Of a stretch of 64,000 bases of DNA, positions 16,658-25,640 are shown piece by piece (position 1 is the first letter of the stretch; every line of letters starts with the position of its first letter). The stretch covers positions 62,001 through 126,000 of the forward strand of contig CP069437.1 in NCBI GenBank assembly GCA_016888885.1, written 5' to 3'. Source of the DNA: Faucicola sp902506215. GTDB taxonomy: Bacteria; Pseudomonadota; Gammaproteobacteria; Pseudomonadales; Moraxellaceae. The translations under genes and the position numbers were made by a program. A model generated the notes under the pieces. That model was not told the origin of the DNA, did no database searches, and saw only the letters and a list, made by a program, of their open reading frames with translations.

Positions 16658-17062
16658 GTTTCATCCATCAGATAACGTTCATAAGATAAGGTTAAATCTG
16701 TTTAGTATGCATACAGTAGTATTGACGGCAAGCAAATACAAGCCAGTTAACAAAAGATTGTGGTTGTGCAATAAACGGCAGTCTTTATGCGGTATTTGGG
16801 TGAAGGGGTTAAAAAATTGACAACAAATTGCAAAATTTCTCAAATTTATGCTTGAACAAATTGGCATACATCCCCACAGTATAGACAGTGAATTGATAAC
16901 ATGTGATAAGCATATGATTATTTATGCAAACAATAGTTATCATCTTTTTGTGGTTGGCAAAATAGCGGTGGTCTTTTGAGCTAACCTCTGAGCTGATCAC
17001 AGCTTTTAAAGCTAACTACGGCTTTCAAACAATAATTTAACAGTTAATTTATGGAGTAAATT
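16658..17062. other. 405-bp region upstream of groES
   Basis: No gene is supported here. Apart from the sigma-32 type promoter at 16851-16880 and the groES ribosome-binding site, the segment presumably carries the promoter of the minus-strand DUF3108 gene. The groES leader would be about 175 nt long if transcription starts at the heat-shock promoter. Confidence 0.5.
16851..16880 (+). promoter_or_regulatory. Sigma-32 (heat-shock) type promoter of groESL
   Basis: CTTGAA (16851-16856) and CCCCA (16872-16876) are separated by 15 bases, matching the sigma-32 consensus CTTGAA-N13..15-CCCCAT except for the sixth -10 base. No CIRCE-type inverted repeat was seen, which suits sigma-32 rather than HrcA control. 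Confidence 0.75.
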
Positions 17063-17353
17063 ATGGCAATTCGTCCTTTACATGATCGTATCGTGGTGCG
17101 TCGCAGCGAAGAAGAACAAAAAACAGCTGGCGGTTTATTACTAGCAGGCGGCGCCCAAGAAAAACCGTCTCAAGGTGAAGTCATTGCAGTAGGTAATGGT
17201 CAAATCCGTGAAAACGGTGATGTACGTGCGCTCGATGTCAAAGTCGGCGACAAAGTACTCTTTGGTCAATACGCCGGCTCAACGGTTAAAGTAGATGGTG
17301 AAGAATTATTGATTATGAAAGAAAGCGATGTATTGGGTGTGATTGAAGGTTAA
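17063..17353 (+). CDS. groES: Co-chaperonin GroES
   Basis: GroES forms the heptameric lid on the GroEL cage during ATP-driven protein folding in the cytoplasm. The 96 residues show IRPLHDRIVVRR at the start, the mobile-loop region TAGGLLLAGGAQEKPSQG and the closing EELLIMKESDVLGVIEG. The start at ATG 17063 follows GGAG (17051-17054). It is the first gene of the groESL pair, 185 bp ahead of groEL, behind a sigma-32 type promoter. Confidence 0.98.
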   Translation: MAIRPLHDRIVVRRSEEEQKTAGGLLLAGGAQEKPSQGEVIAVGNGQIRENGDVRALDVKVGDKVLFGQYAGSTVKVDGEELLIMKESDVLGVIEG

Positions 17354-17392
17354 TCAGTCACTGTTTTAAACAATCGTTTTTTACCTAAAAGC

Positions 17393-17437
17393 TAATTTAC
17401 TTAGTCTTAATTTACCTAGCGTTAATTTACCCAGTGT
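17393..17437. repeat. Three imperfect 15-mers between groES and groEL
   Basis: TAATTTACTTAGTCT, TAATTTACCTAGCGT and TAATTTACCCAGTGT follow each other directly in the groES-groEL spacer. They share TAATTTAC(C/T) and an AG core. No hairpin is obvious. Confidence 0.8.
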
Positions 17438-17538
17438 TACTCTAACTGGTTAAGTGCTTGGTAAAGTAATTGATAGCAACCGTGGTAGCAATTTGACTAC
17501 CTTATACAAATAAAAACTTATAATTTGGAGAATTTAAC

Positions 17539-19179
17539 ATGGCTAAAGATGTAAAATTTGGTATTGATGCCCGTGCAAAAATGATTGATGGTGTCAATGT
17601 ACTCGCAAATGCGGTCAAAGTGACATTGGGTCCTAAAGGTCGTAACGTGGTTATTGACAAATCTTTTGGCGCGCCAACCATCACTAAAGATGGCGTATCA
17701 GTGGCCAAAGAAATCGAACTTGATGACAAATTTGAGAACATGGGCGCACAGCTCGTTCGTGAAGTTGCAAGCAAAACTAATGATGTTGCAGGTGACGGTA
17801 CTACCACAGCGACTGTTTTAGCCCAAGCGATTTTGCAAGAAGGTATGAAATCAGTTGCCGCTGGCATGAACCCAATGGACTTAAAACGTGGTATCGATAA
17901 AGGTGTACGTGCCGTTGTTGCACAAATCCATGCGCTTTCAACCCCAGCCAATGACAGCAAAGCCATCGCGCAAGTCGGCTCTATCTCAGCTAACTCTGAC
18001 CAAACTATCGGTAACTTAATCGCTCAGGCGATGGAAAAAGTGGGTAAAGAAGGCGTGATTACGGTTGAAGAAGGTTCAGGCTTTGAAGATACCCTTGAAG
18101 TCGTTGAAGGTATGCAGTTTGACCGTGGCTACATCAGCCCATATTTCGCCAATAAAGCAGATACGTTGACCGCTGAACTAGAAAACCCATTAATTTTGTT
18201 AGTCGACAAAAAAATCAGCAACATCCGTGAGTTGATTCCACTACTTGAAAACGTGATGAAATCTGGTAAACCCTTACTGATTATTGCTGAAGATGTCGAA
18301 AACGAAGCCTTGGCAACTTTGGTTGTGAATAATATGCGTGGCGGTCTAAAAGTCTGTGCCGTCAAAGCCCCTGGTTTTGGTGACCGCCGTAAAGCGATGC
18401 TTCAAGATATCGCTATCTTAACGGGCGGTACAGTTGTATCAGAAGAACTGGGCATGAGCTTAGAAACTGCGGATTTATCGGTATTAGGTACTGCCAAAAA
18501 AGTGACGGTTGGTAAAGACAACACCGTGATTGTCGATGGTGCCGGTCAAAAAACTGAAATCGAAGATCGTATTGCCTCTATCCGTCGCCAAGTGGAAGAA
18601 TCAACCTCTGATTATGACAAAGAAAAGCTACAAGAGCGTATTGCTAAACTTGCAGGCGGTGTGGCAGTTATTAAAGTCGGTGCGGCGACTGAAACTGAAA
18701 TGAAAGAGAAAAAAGACCGTGTGGATGATGCCTTGCATGCAACTCGTGCAGCCGTCGAAGAAGGCGTTGTAGCAGGTGGTGGTGTGGCATTGGTTCGTGC
18801 TATCTCTGCGCTTGACAATGTCAATGGTGACAATGACGACCAAGCCGCTGGTATCAACATTTTACGCCGTGCGATGGAAGCACCCCTTCGTCAAATCGTG
18901 ACCAATGCAGGTGATGAAGCATCTGTGGTGGTAAACCAAGTCAAAGGCGGTGAAGGTAACTACGGTTATAACGCAGCGACTGGGGAATACGGCGATATGC
19001 TAGAAATGGGTATCCTAGACCCTGCCAAAGTCACTCGCTCAGCGCTTGAAAATGCGGCGTCTGTAGCAGGCTTGATGCTTACGACAGAAGCAATGATTAC
19101 TGACTTGCCAAAAGACGACGCTGGCGCTGCTGCCATGGGTGGTATGGGCGGCATGGGTGGTATGGGCGGCATGATGTAA
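17539..19179 (+). CDS. groEL: Chaperonin GroEL
   Basis: GroEL is the 14-subunit folding chamber that works with GroES. The 546 residues fit the family length. The N-terminus has KFGIDARAKMIDGVNVLANA, the ATP site has VTLGPKGRNVVIDKSFG and AGDGTTTATVLAQAI, and the C-terminus ends in the flexible GGMGGMGGMGGMM tail. An ATG at 17539 follows TTGGAGAA. There is one copy in this window, transcribed with groES, and a strong terminator follows. Confidence 0.99.
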   Translation: MAKDVKFGIDARAKMIDGVNVLANAVKVTLGPKGRNVVIDKSFGAPTITKDGVSVAKEIELDDKFENMGAQLVREVASKTNDVAGDGTTTATVLAQAILQEGMKSVAAGMNPMDLKRGIDKGVRAVVAQIHALSTPANDSKAIAQVGSISANSDQTIGNLIAQAMEKVGKEGVITVEEGSGFEDTLEVVEGMQFDRGYISPYFANKADTLTAELENPLILLVDKKISNIRELIPLLENVMKSGKPLLIIAEDVENEALATLVVNNMRGGLKVCAVKAPGFGDRRKAMLQDIAILTGGTVVSEELGMSLETADLSVLGTAKKVTVGKDNTVIVDGAGQKTEIEDRIASIRRQVEESTSDYDKEKLQERIAKLAGGVAVIKVGAATETEMKEKKDRVDDALHATRAAVEEGVVAGGGVALVRAISALDNVNGDNDDQAAGINILRRAMEAPLRQIVTNAGDEASVVVNQVKGGEGNYGYNAATGEYGDMLEMGILDPAKVTRSALENAASVAGLMLTTEAMITDLPKDDAGAAAMGGMGGMGGMGGMM

Positions 19180-19231
19180 TCTAGTATTACATCTCGTCTA
19201 TAGTAGTCAGTTATAATCTATAGCTTAAATC

Positions 19232-19267
19232 AAAACCCTGTTAGACGTAAGTTTAACAGGGTTTTTT
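19232..19267. terminator. Bidirectional terminator after groEL
   Basis: AAAACCCTGTTA pairs with TAACAGGGTTTT, with T tract after it. It separates groEL (plus) from the DUF4298 gene (minus). Confidence 0.9.
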
Positions 19268-19591
19268 CTATGATTTGTCCAAATGCTTTACAGCAAAGTG
19301 TAGCAATTGCCAAAGTTGCTGCTGCTGTTCCTGTATGGCGTTCCAAATGGCATCTTCTGACATGACGCTATATTCACCTTCCGTGGTCAAGTTCAAGTCT
19401 TCGCCGTGCTCAAGCCTTTCAAATAAGTCTCGATACTCGCCTTGCAAATAAAACGCTTCAAGCTGTGCCATTAACTTAACGCTTTTTTTCCAGTCTTTTT
19501 GCGCTTGTACAAGTTTGGGCTGTAGGGCAAGCCACTCACGATAAATGGCTTGAACCTCATCAATACGCTGCTGGGCAGATACTTTATCCAT
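19268..19591 (-). CDS. DUF4298 family protein
   Basis: This 107-residue cytoplasmic protein is rich in Gln, Leu and charged residues and is predicted mostly helical (AQQRIDEVQAIYREWLALQP and later LWQLLHFAVKHLDKS). The pattern with VMSEDAIWNAIQE fits DUF4298, a family without known function. Its ATG overlaps the yaaA stop by one base (TGATG), so it is translationally coupled to yaaA and probably made at the same time. No metal-binding or catalytic motif is visible. Confidence 0.75.
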   Translation of the reverse strand: MDKVSAQQRIDEVQAIYREWLALQPKLVQAQKDWKKSVKLMAQLEAFYLQGEYRDLFERLEHGEDLNLTTEGEYSVMSEDAIWNAIQEQQQQLWQLLHFAVKHLDKS

Positions 19592-20397
19592 CAGTTAACC
19601 TCTCTTCTAAACACATATTCAGTGCTACTCGACGCATGGTCCACAAATTTATAACCTTCTAAATTAAATGCTTTAAGCTCTTCCACTTGGATCAATTGGT
19701 TCTCTGCCGCAAAACGCACCATTAAGCCCCGCGCTTTTTTGGCATAAAAGCTTACCACTTTATATTGGCCATTTTTGCCGTCTTCAAAACGGGGCGTGAT
19801 AATATCCGCGCTGATTTTTTTGGGATTGACTGCTTTAAAATATTCATTGGAAGCCAAGTTTACCAAAACTTTGTGTTTATTTTCTGCCATGCGTTGATTG
19901 ATTAAATCGGCAATCGTATCGCCCCAAAATTGATACAAATTCTCGCCTTTGGGATTTTTTAGTTTTGTGCCCATTTCCAGGCGATAGGGTAGCATCAAAT
20001 CAAGCGGTTTTAACAAGCCGTACAACCCAGACAATATTCCTAATCGCTCATTTAAATAGTGCACTTGTTGCTTAGTCATTTGCTGCGCTGCCAAACCTGT
20101 ATAGACATCGCCATCAAATAAATACAGCGCCGCTTTAGCAGGTATATCAGCATGATCGGTGCTAAATGGCTGGGTAGTATCCCATCGCCAATTTTGGTTG
20201 CGCACGGCATTTAATTGCCCAAGTTTAGCTGAGATACTCATCAGCGCCGACAAATCAGTTGGCGCTAATGTTTTTAATTCACCCATCAATTCGCAAGCGT
20301 GCGCCATCAAAGCAGGCTGGGTGTAATGTTGACTAAAATCAAAAGGTAAATCACTTTTTTCATTCAAATTTTTGGCAGGCGAGAGCACAAAGTACAT
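19591..20397 (-). CDS. yaaA: Peroxide-stress protein YaaA (DUF328)
   Basis: YaaA limits damage by H2O2 in E. coli by lowering free intracellular iron, and binds DNA. The 268 residues begin MYFVLSPAKNLNEKSDLPF, as in the family (258 in E. coli). Family stretches include YLFDGDVYTGL, YLNERLGILSGLYGLLKPLD and YRLEMGTKLKNPKGENLYQFWG. The reading frame is intact, and it is coupled to the following DUF4298 gene. No OxyR site was identified upstream. Confidence 0.92.
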   Translation of the reverse strand: MYFVLSPAKNLNEKSDLPFDFSQHYTQPALMAHACELMGELKTLAPTDLSALMSISAKLGQLNAVRNQNWRWDTTQPFSTDHADIPAKAALYLFDGDVYTGLAAQQMTKQQVHYLNERLGILSGLYGLLKPLDLMLPYRLEMGTKLKNPKGENLYQFWGDTIADLINQRMAENKHKVLVNLASNEYFKAVNPKKISADIITPRFEDGKNGQYKVVSFYAKKARGLMVRFAAENQLIQVEELKAFNLEGYKFVDHASSSTEYVFRREVN

Positions 20398-20494
20398 GGC
20401 TATGTTCCGTTTGCTTTATTGGTTAACAATTAGAGCGGTTAAGATAATGATGATGGCAGCGCAGGGCGCAAAGATAACGCCCAGACCACATAGA

Positions 20495-21415
20495 TTAGGC
20501 GAGTTTGATTTTATCGGTTAACAAAAATTCCATCAATGCTTTTTGGGCATGCAGACGATTTTCGGCTTCATCCCACACCACAGCACGCGGATCTTCTAGC
20601 AAATCATAGGAGATTTCTTCGCCGCGGTGGGCAGGCAGACAATGCATAAACAAGACGTCTGGATCGGCTTTATCCAGTAATGAGCGGGTCACCATGTACT
20701 GGGCAAATCGCCGCGCACGAGTATTTTGCTCGCTTTCTTGTCCCATACTTGCCCATACATCGGTGGCAACCAAATGCGAGCCTTTGACCGCCTCATTAAC
20801 ATCTTCGACCAGCTCGACACAGTGCGAATACTGTTTGATGAGGTCGGCATTGGGTTCAAATCCATAAGGGGCGGAAACCCGCAGTTGAAAGCCAAATTGA
20901 TGCGCGGCATGGATAAAAGAAGCGCACATATTGTTGCCATCTCCAATCCAAGTCACCGTTTTGCCTTCGATGCTGCCACGGTGTTCCATAAAGGTTTGGA
21001 TATCGGCTAGTAGCTGACAAGGATGCTGCTCGTCAGTGAGCGCATTGATAACAGGCACTTGCGAATACTGGGCGAATTTTTCAACAATACTGTGTTCAAA
21101 GGTGCGAATCATGACGATATCGACCATGCGTGAGATGACACGTGCTGAATCTTCAATCGGTTCGCCACGACCAAGCTGGGTATCACGAGGTGATAGAAAT
21201 ATGGCATGGCCGCCAAATTGTCCCATCCCTGTTTCAAACGAAATACGGGTACGGGTGCTCGATTTTTCAAAAATCATACCCAAGGTACGACCGACAAAAG
21301 GCTGATAAATAACCCCTTCATGCTGCATCAAACGCAGTTCACTGCCGCGTTTAATCACTTGCATTAATTCTTCTTTGCTAAAATCCAATAACGTCAAAAA
21401 ATGGCGGGTACTCAT
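20495..21415 (-). CDS. argF: Ornithine carbamoyltransferase
   Basis: ArgF makes citrulline from ornithine and carbamoyl phosphate, in arginine synthesis. The 306 residues show the carbamoyl-phosphate motif SSTRTRISFE, HPCQLLADI (carbamoyl and ornithine site), DVWASMGQE and HCLPAHRGEE with the reactive Cys. The length and the lack of a degradative-pathway neighbourhood (arcA or arcC) favour the anabolic enzyme. It is a single gene, and an internal minus-strand alternative frame is only a shadow. Confidence 0.96.
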   Translation of the reverse strand: MSTRHFLTLLDFSKEELMQVIKRGSELRLMQHEGVIYQPFVGRTLGMIFEKSSTRTRISFETGMGQFGGHAIFLSPRDTQLGRGEPIEDSARVISRMVDIVMIRTFEHSIVEKFAQYSQVPVINALTDEQHPCQLLADIQTFMEHRGSIEGKTVTWIGDGNNMCASFIHAAHQFGFQLRVSAPYGFEPNADLIKQYSHCVELVEDVNEAVKGSHLVATDVWASMGQESEQNTRARRFAQYMVTRSLLDKADPDVLFMHCLPAHRGEEISYDLLEDPRAVVWDEAENRLHAQKALMEFLLTDKIKLA

Positions 21416-21541
21416 TGCCTGTCCTACATCCCAATTTTGTCAATAAACATTACAGTAAACTATCAGTATAGCGGATTTATCCAAACTGTCTAGCAAATTG
21501 ACGCATTTGTGTCACTTTAACATCCGTCACATAGTTAACAG

Positions 21542-22627
21542 TTACGACTGATAAATCCATGTTGGGCGTCGAGTGACCACGCTTAATAGCTCATAGCTAA
21601 TGGTATCATTCCAGCTACCCACTTCATCAATGCTCGGTGCGTTACCCCAAAGTTGGACAGGGCAGTCAAGGTTTACCTCAGTAGTATGGGTCAAATCAAC
21701 CATCAACATATCCATCGCCACGCGACCGATGATAGGCGCCTGTTGACCTGCGACGACGACATACGCATCATCGCTAATCACCCTTGGATAACCATCAGCA
21801 TAACCCACACTGACAATGCCGATGCGCGCTGGGGCTTGGGCAGTCCAGCGACTACCATAACCCACGCTATCGCCCGCTTTTAGCGTATGAATTGCCATGA
21901 TGCTGGCGTTAAAATGCATGACAGGTTGTAGGTTTAGCTGTTTGGCAGTGGCATGGTTTACAGGCGTTGCCCCATACAAGATAATGCCTGGGCGCACCCA
22001 ATCATAATGGCGGTCTGACCAGTTGACAATCCCCGCTGAATTACACAAAGAGCCTTTAATCGTTGGGCTTACTTGGTCACGTAGCATTTGTAAGGTTGAA
22101 TCAAATAACTCAAATTGTTGTTGGTTATTGGGATGATCGATGACGTCAGCGTTGGCAAAATGGGTGGTCAAAACAATCTCGTAACCTGCCCTAGTTAATT
22201 GCTGGGCAATTTCCCTGATTTCACCCGATGTAAAGCCAAGGCGGTTCATGCCAGTGTTTAGTTTTAACCAGACGGTTGCGCCGGTTTTTGCAGGCTGCTG
22301 CAACGCCCAGTCTAATTGGCGTTGGTGATGCATCACGCATTGGATTTGATGCGCTGTACAATATTGCCATTCTGCTAACGAAAACGCGCCTTCAATCACT
22401 ACCATTAATTTTTGCCAGCCAGCCTGTTGCAGTTCTATTGCTTCTTGCAAACAAGCGACACCTAAGGCATCGGCTTGTGCTACGGCGGGTAAACAGTTGA
22501 CTGCGCCATGCCCGTAGGCATTGGCTTTGACCATGGCTAATACCTTGGCGGTCGGGGCATAATCTTTGACGCGTTGTAGGTTATGGCTAAGCGCTGCTAA
22601 ATCGATGGTGATGCTGGTTTGACGCAC
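21542..22627 (-). CDS. alr: Alanine racemase
   Basis: Alr interconverts L- and D-alanine with PLP and supplies D-Ala for peptidoglycan. The 361-residue protein has the PLP-lysine motif AMVKANAYGHG near residue 35, NTGMNRLGF in the barrel, and the C-terminal beta-domain with VGYADGYPR and DMLMVDLTH. It lies 27 bp downstream of dnaB in the same direction, the common dnaB-alr pairing of gammaproteobacteria, so it is probably co-transcribed. Confidence 0.97.
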   Translation of the reverse strand: MRQTSITIDLAALSHNLQRVKDYAPTAKVLAMVKANAYGHGAVNCLPAVAQADALGVACLQEAIELQQAGWQKLMVVIEGAFSLAEWQYCTAHQIQCVMHHQRQLDWALQQPAKTGATVWLKLNTGMNRLGFTSGEIREIAQQLTRAGYEIVLTTHFANADVIDHPNNQQQFELFDSTLQMLRDQVSPTIKGSLCNSAGIVNWSDRHYDWVRPGIILYGATPVNHATAKQLNLQPVMHFNASIMAIHTLKAGDSVGYGSRWTAQAPARIGIVSVGYADGYPRVISDDAYVVVAGQQAPIIGRVAMDMLMVDLTHTTEVNLDCPVQLWGNAPSIDEVGSWNDTISYELLSVVTRRPTWIYQS

Positions 22628-22654
22628 AATCTTGACCTTGTTGCAGTAAAATTT

Positions 22655-24076
22655 TTATTCATCAGGTTCGCTAAAGGAAGCGGTTTGGTAAAATTCAGGG
22701 GTTAAGTTACCAAAACGGGTAAATTGCCCTTCAAAGGATAGGCGCACTGTCCCAATAGGTCCATTACGCTGTTTACCGATAATGATTTCAGCTGTGCCTT
22801 TAGCATCGCTGTTTTCATTATAAACCTCATCCCGATAAATGAACATAATCAAATCGGCATCCTGCTCAATGGCACCCGATTCGCGTAAGTCCGACATAAT
22901 CGGGCGTTTGTTGGGGCGATTCTCCAAACTTCGATTGAGCTGTGATAAAGCGACCACCGGGCAATTCATCTCACGAGCCAGCGCTTTTAAGCTTCGTGAA
23001 ATCTCCGAAATCTCACCCACGCGGTTGTCGCCTAAGCCTGGGACTTTCATCAGTTGTAGATAATCGACCATTACCATCCCAAGTTTGCCATCATTGTCTT
23101 TGGCAATACGGCGACAGCGCGAGCGAACCTCAGATGGCGGTAGCGCGGTACTGTCATCGATATACAATTTTTTAGCATGCAGATGGGCGATGGCGTTGGA
23201 GAGTTTACCCCATTCATCTTCATTCATTTGACCTGAGCGCAAGTGCGTTTGGTTGATAGCCCCCCAAGAGGACAATAAACGCATCACAATTGACTCGGCA
23301 GGCATTTCCATCGAAAACACCACCACAGGTAAATCGGTATGAAATAAAATACTCTCTGCCAAATTCATCGCAAACGTGGTTTTACCCATCGAAGGACGCG
23401 CTGCCACGATAATGAGATCGCCTGCTTGTAGCCCTTGGGTTTTGTTATTGAGTTCTTCAAACGGGGTCTTAAGCCCAATCATGCCTTCAGGATGGTCTTT
23501 AAGTTCTTGGATATTATTGACGACATTGGTGATAACATCGCTTAGTTGGGTAGGACCCTTGTGTTTTGACTGGCGGCTATGGGTTTCATTGATGGCAAAA
23601 ATTTCGCTTTCAACGGTGTCTAAAATCTCACTGACACTTTGATTTTTTGGGTCAAAGGCAAGCTCTAGCATATGACTGCCTGCTTTGATGATTTGGCGTA
23701 AGGTCGAAAATTCTCTGACCCGCTGCGCATAAGCAGTCAAGTTAAACAGCGTCGCTGGGCTTTGTGATAGGATATCGCCTAGATAATCGCTACCCCCCGC
23801 GGGCTCAAGCAGTTTTTGCATGTCGAGCCAGTCCATCACCATGGTGGCATCATACGGCTCATTGGCATTGGCAAGATGAGAGATGGCATCAAAAATATAT
23901 TGATGGCGCTGTGCATAAAAATCATATTTGGTAATAATATCTGAGATGCGATCAAACGACTCTTCAAGGCTCATCAGCGACGCTAGGACGGACTTTTCTA
24001 AGTCCATACTGTGCGGTTGGTGCTGCATCAGCGAAGTAGTCTTAAGATCGTTCTCTTTGGTTTTATCGTCTGCCAT
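22655..24076 (-). CDS. dnaB: Replicative DNA helicase DnaB
   Basis: DnaB is the hexameric 5'-3' helicase that opens the replication fork. The 473 residues hold the N-terminal collar domain (about 15-120, PHSMDLEKSVLASLM) and the RecA-like domain with Walker A AARPSMGKTTFAMNLAE, Walker B LGMVMVDYLQLM and the arginine-finger region. No intein is present, and the length matches non-intein DnaB. Ribosomal genes rpsF-rpsR-rplI precede it, as in many proteobacteria, followed here by alr. Confidence 0.98.
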   Translation of the reverse strand: MADDKTKENDLKTTSLMQHQPHSMDLEKSVLASLMSLEESFDRISDIITKYDFYAQRHQYIFDAISHLANANEPYDATMVMDWLDMQKLLEPAGGSDYLGDILSQSPATLFNLTAYAQRVREFSTLRQIIKAGSHMLELAFDPKNQSVSEILDTVESEIFAINETHSRQSKHKGPTQLSDVITNVVNNIQELKDHPEGMIGLKTPFEELNNKTQGLQAGDLIIVAARPSMGKTTFAMNLAESILFHTDLPVVVFSMEMPAESIVMRLLSSWGAINQTHLRSGQMNEDEWGKLSNAIAHLHAKKLYIDDSTALPPSEVRSRCRRIAKDNDGKLGMVMVDYLQLMKVPGLGDNRVGEISEISRSLKALAREMNCPVVALSQLNRSLENRPNKRPIMSDLRESGAIEQDADLIMFIYRDEVYNENSDAKGTAEIIIGKQRNGPIGTVRLSFEGQFTRFGNLTPEFYQTASFSEPDE

Positions 24077-24301
24077 GATGACCTGTGATAAAGTTATTTT
24101 AAATAGTTTGAAAGGGCAAAAGTTTGCTAAATGTTATCGGTTATAACTCGTGAGTCTAACACACGCATCGAAATAGAACAGACAATATACCGAAAAAACC
24201 ATTCAAATTCTAATGAGAAAAATATAAAAAAACGGCAATTTTTTTGAATGAAATCAGCTTGAATTTTAGGCTTTTTTGTTAAATTTTACGCCGCAAACAA
24301 T

Positions 24302-24335
24302 AAAAAAAAGAGACAGCAAAGCCATCTCTTTTTTA
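24302..24335. terminator. Terminator after rplI
   Basis: AAAAAGAGA and TCTCTTTTTT form the stem just after the rplI stop, with T/A tracts on either side. It separates the ribosomal operon from dnaB. Confidence 0.75.
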
Positions 24336-24349
24336 AAGTAAACTATCAA

Positions 24350-24808
24350 TTAAGCAGCTGAATCTTCTGCCAAGATAGTGACTTGAATGTTGGTCGTTAC
24401 ATCGTGATGTAATTGGATATCAACATTGTATTCGCCAATTTGACGTAATGTACCTTCAGGCAATTTAACTTCTGAACGGTCAACAGGTAAACCAGATTTG
24501 GTTAAGGCATCGGCGATATCGCGAGTACCAATAGAACCAAATAGTTTGCCTTCATCACCTGATTTTGCACGGATGATAACATTGACGTCTTGTAGCGCTT
24601 CAGCACGGGCATTAGCAGCGGCTAATTCATCAGCTTCTACTTTTTCAAGTTCTGCACGGCGTGCTTCAAATTTTTCGATGTTAGAAGCAGTGGCTGGTAA
24701 TGCTTTACCTTGTGGTATAAGGAAGTTACGACCGTAACCTGCTTTTACATTAACAGTATCGCCTAGTTTACCTAGGTTAGCGATACGTTGTAATAAAATA
24801 ACTTGCAT
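24350..24808 (-). CDS. rplI: 50S ribosomal protein L9
   Basis: L9 binds 23S rRNA near the L1 stalk and affects frame maintenance. The 152 residues show the N-terminal domain MQVILLQRIANLGKLGDTVN with VKAGYGRNFLIPQGKA, a long connecting helix (about 40-75) and a C-terminal domain (about 80-148). It is the last gene of rpsF-rpsR-rplI; the gap to rpsR is 15 bp. Confidence 0.99.
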   Translation of the reverse strand: MQVILLQRIANLGKLGDTVNVKAGYGRNFLIPQGKALPATASNIEKFEARRAELEKVEADELAAANARAEALQDVNVIIRAKSGDEGKLFGSIGTRDIADALTKSGLPVDRSEVKLPEGTLRQIGEYNVDIQLHHDVTTNIQVTILAEDSAA

Positions 24809-24823
24809 ATATCACTCCTCGGT

Positions 24824-25051
24824 TTATTTTTGGCTGTCAGTGTAAGGAATCAACGCAAGATAACGCGCTTGTTTGATTGCTACAGCCAATTGGCGTTGAT
24901 ATTTGTTTGAAGTACCAGTGATGCGGCTTGGTACGATTTTGCCACTTTCACTCACATACTGTTTTAGGATTTCGATATCTTTATAATCGATATGGGTAAT
25001 GCCTTCAGCAGTAAAACGGCAAAATTTACGGCGGCGATAAAAACGTGCCAT
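24824..25051 (-). CDS. rpsR: 30S ribosomal protein S18
   Basis: S18 pairs with S6 on the 30S platform. The 75 residues contain CRFTAEGITHIDYKDIEILK and the basic KYQRQLAVAIKQARYLALIPY. A single Cys near the N-terminus means no zinc-ribbon variant. The gene is between rpsF and rplI with short gaps (15 bp each side), and no priB lies between rpsF and rpsR, unlike E. coli. Confidence 0.99.
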   Translation of the reverse strand: MARFYRRRKFCRFTAEGITHIDYKDIEILKQYVSESGKIVPSRITGTSNKYQRQLAVAIKQARYLALIPYTDSQK

Positions 25052-25066
25052 GATTAGTCTCCTTAA

Positions 25067-25495
25067 TTATTCGTCGTTGTTGTCATCAGCATCAACTTCT
25101 GACTCATCATCATTTGATTGATAGTCATCTTGAGCTGTATCGTTACGGCGTGAAGCTTTACGAGCACGTTTTTCTTCAGCACTTTTTGCTAATGGTGATT
25201 CTTCAGTAATCGCTTCGTCACGACGGATAACTAAGCTACGGATGATAGCATCGTTATAACGGAATAATTCTTCAAGCTCATCAAGCGTTTGTTGACCCGC
25301 TTCAATATTTAATAGCACATAGTGAGCTTTGTGAACTTTGTTGATTGGGTAAGCTAACTGACGACGACCCCAATCTTCTAGGCGATGGATAGCACCACCT
25401 TGTTCTTTTACTAAGTTGATATAGCGCTCAACCATGCCAACCACTTGGTCGCTTTGGTCTGGGTGAACCAATAATACCAGTTCATAATGTCTCAT
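25067..25495 (-). CDS. rpsF: 30S ribosomal protein S6
   Basis: S6 forms a heterodimer with S18 on the small subunit. The 142-residue protein starts MRHYELVLLVHPDQSDQV and has a fold with KEQGGAIHRLEDWGRRQLAY. The last 40 residues are charged and end in a strongly acidic tail (SEVDADDNNDE). In E. coli S6 is modified by added Glu at its C-terminus. Here acidic residues are encoded, and no RimK gene is seen in the window. Its leader carries a candidate S6:S18 control element. Confidence 0.98.
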   Translation of the reverse strand: MRHYELVLLVHPDQSDQVVGMVERYINLVKEQGGAIHRLEDWGRRQLAYPINKVHKAHYVLLNIEAGQQTLDELEELFRYNDAIIRSLVIRRDEAITEESPLAKSAEEKRARKASRRNDTAQDDYQSNDDESEVDADDNNDE

Positions 25496-25545
25496 AAAGA
25501 CTCCTCACGGATTAAACAGCCGTTGACCCCGTGTCAACAGCAAGG
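25496..25545 (-). promoter_or_regulatory. Candidate S6:S18 autoregulatory leader of rpsF
   Basis: In the rpsF transcript a hairpin GTTGAC/GTCAAC (25522-25538) has loop bases ACGGG. The ACGG part can pair with CCGT (25507-25510) just upstream of the GAGGAG ribosome-binding site. A CCG trinucleotide near a hairpin just ahead of the start is the hallmark of the known S6:S18 mRNA motif. The match is by eye. Confidence 0.45.
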
Positions 25546-25640
25546 AGATTGAATGCACCTAAGTTAAAATCATCTAACTATATTGGTATAAACAAGGTGC
25601 GCTATTATATAGTAGCGCACACTCAGTAGCAAGTTAATAT

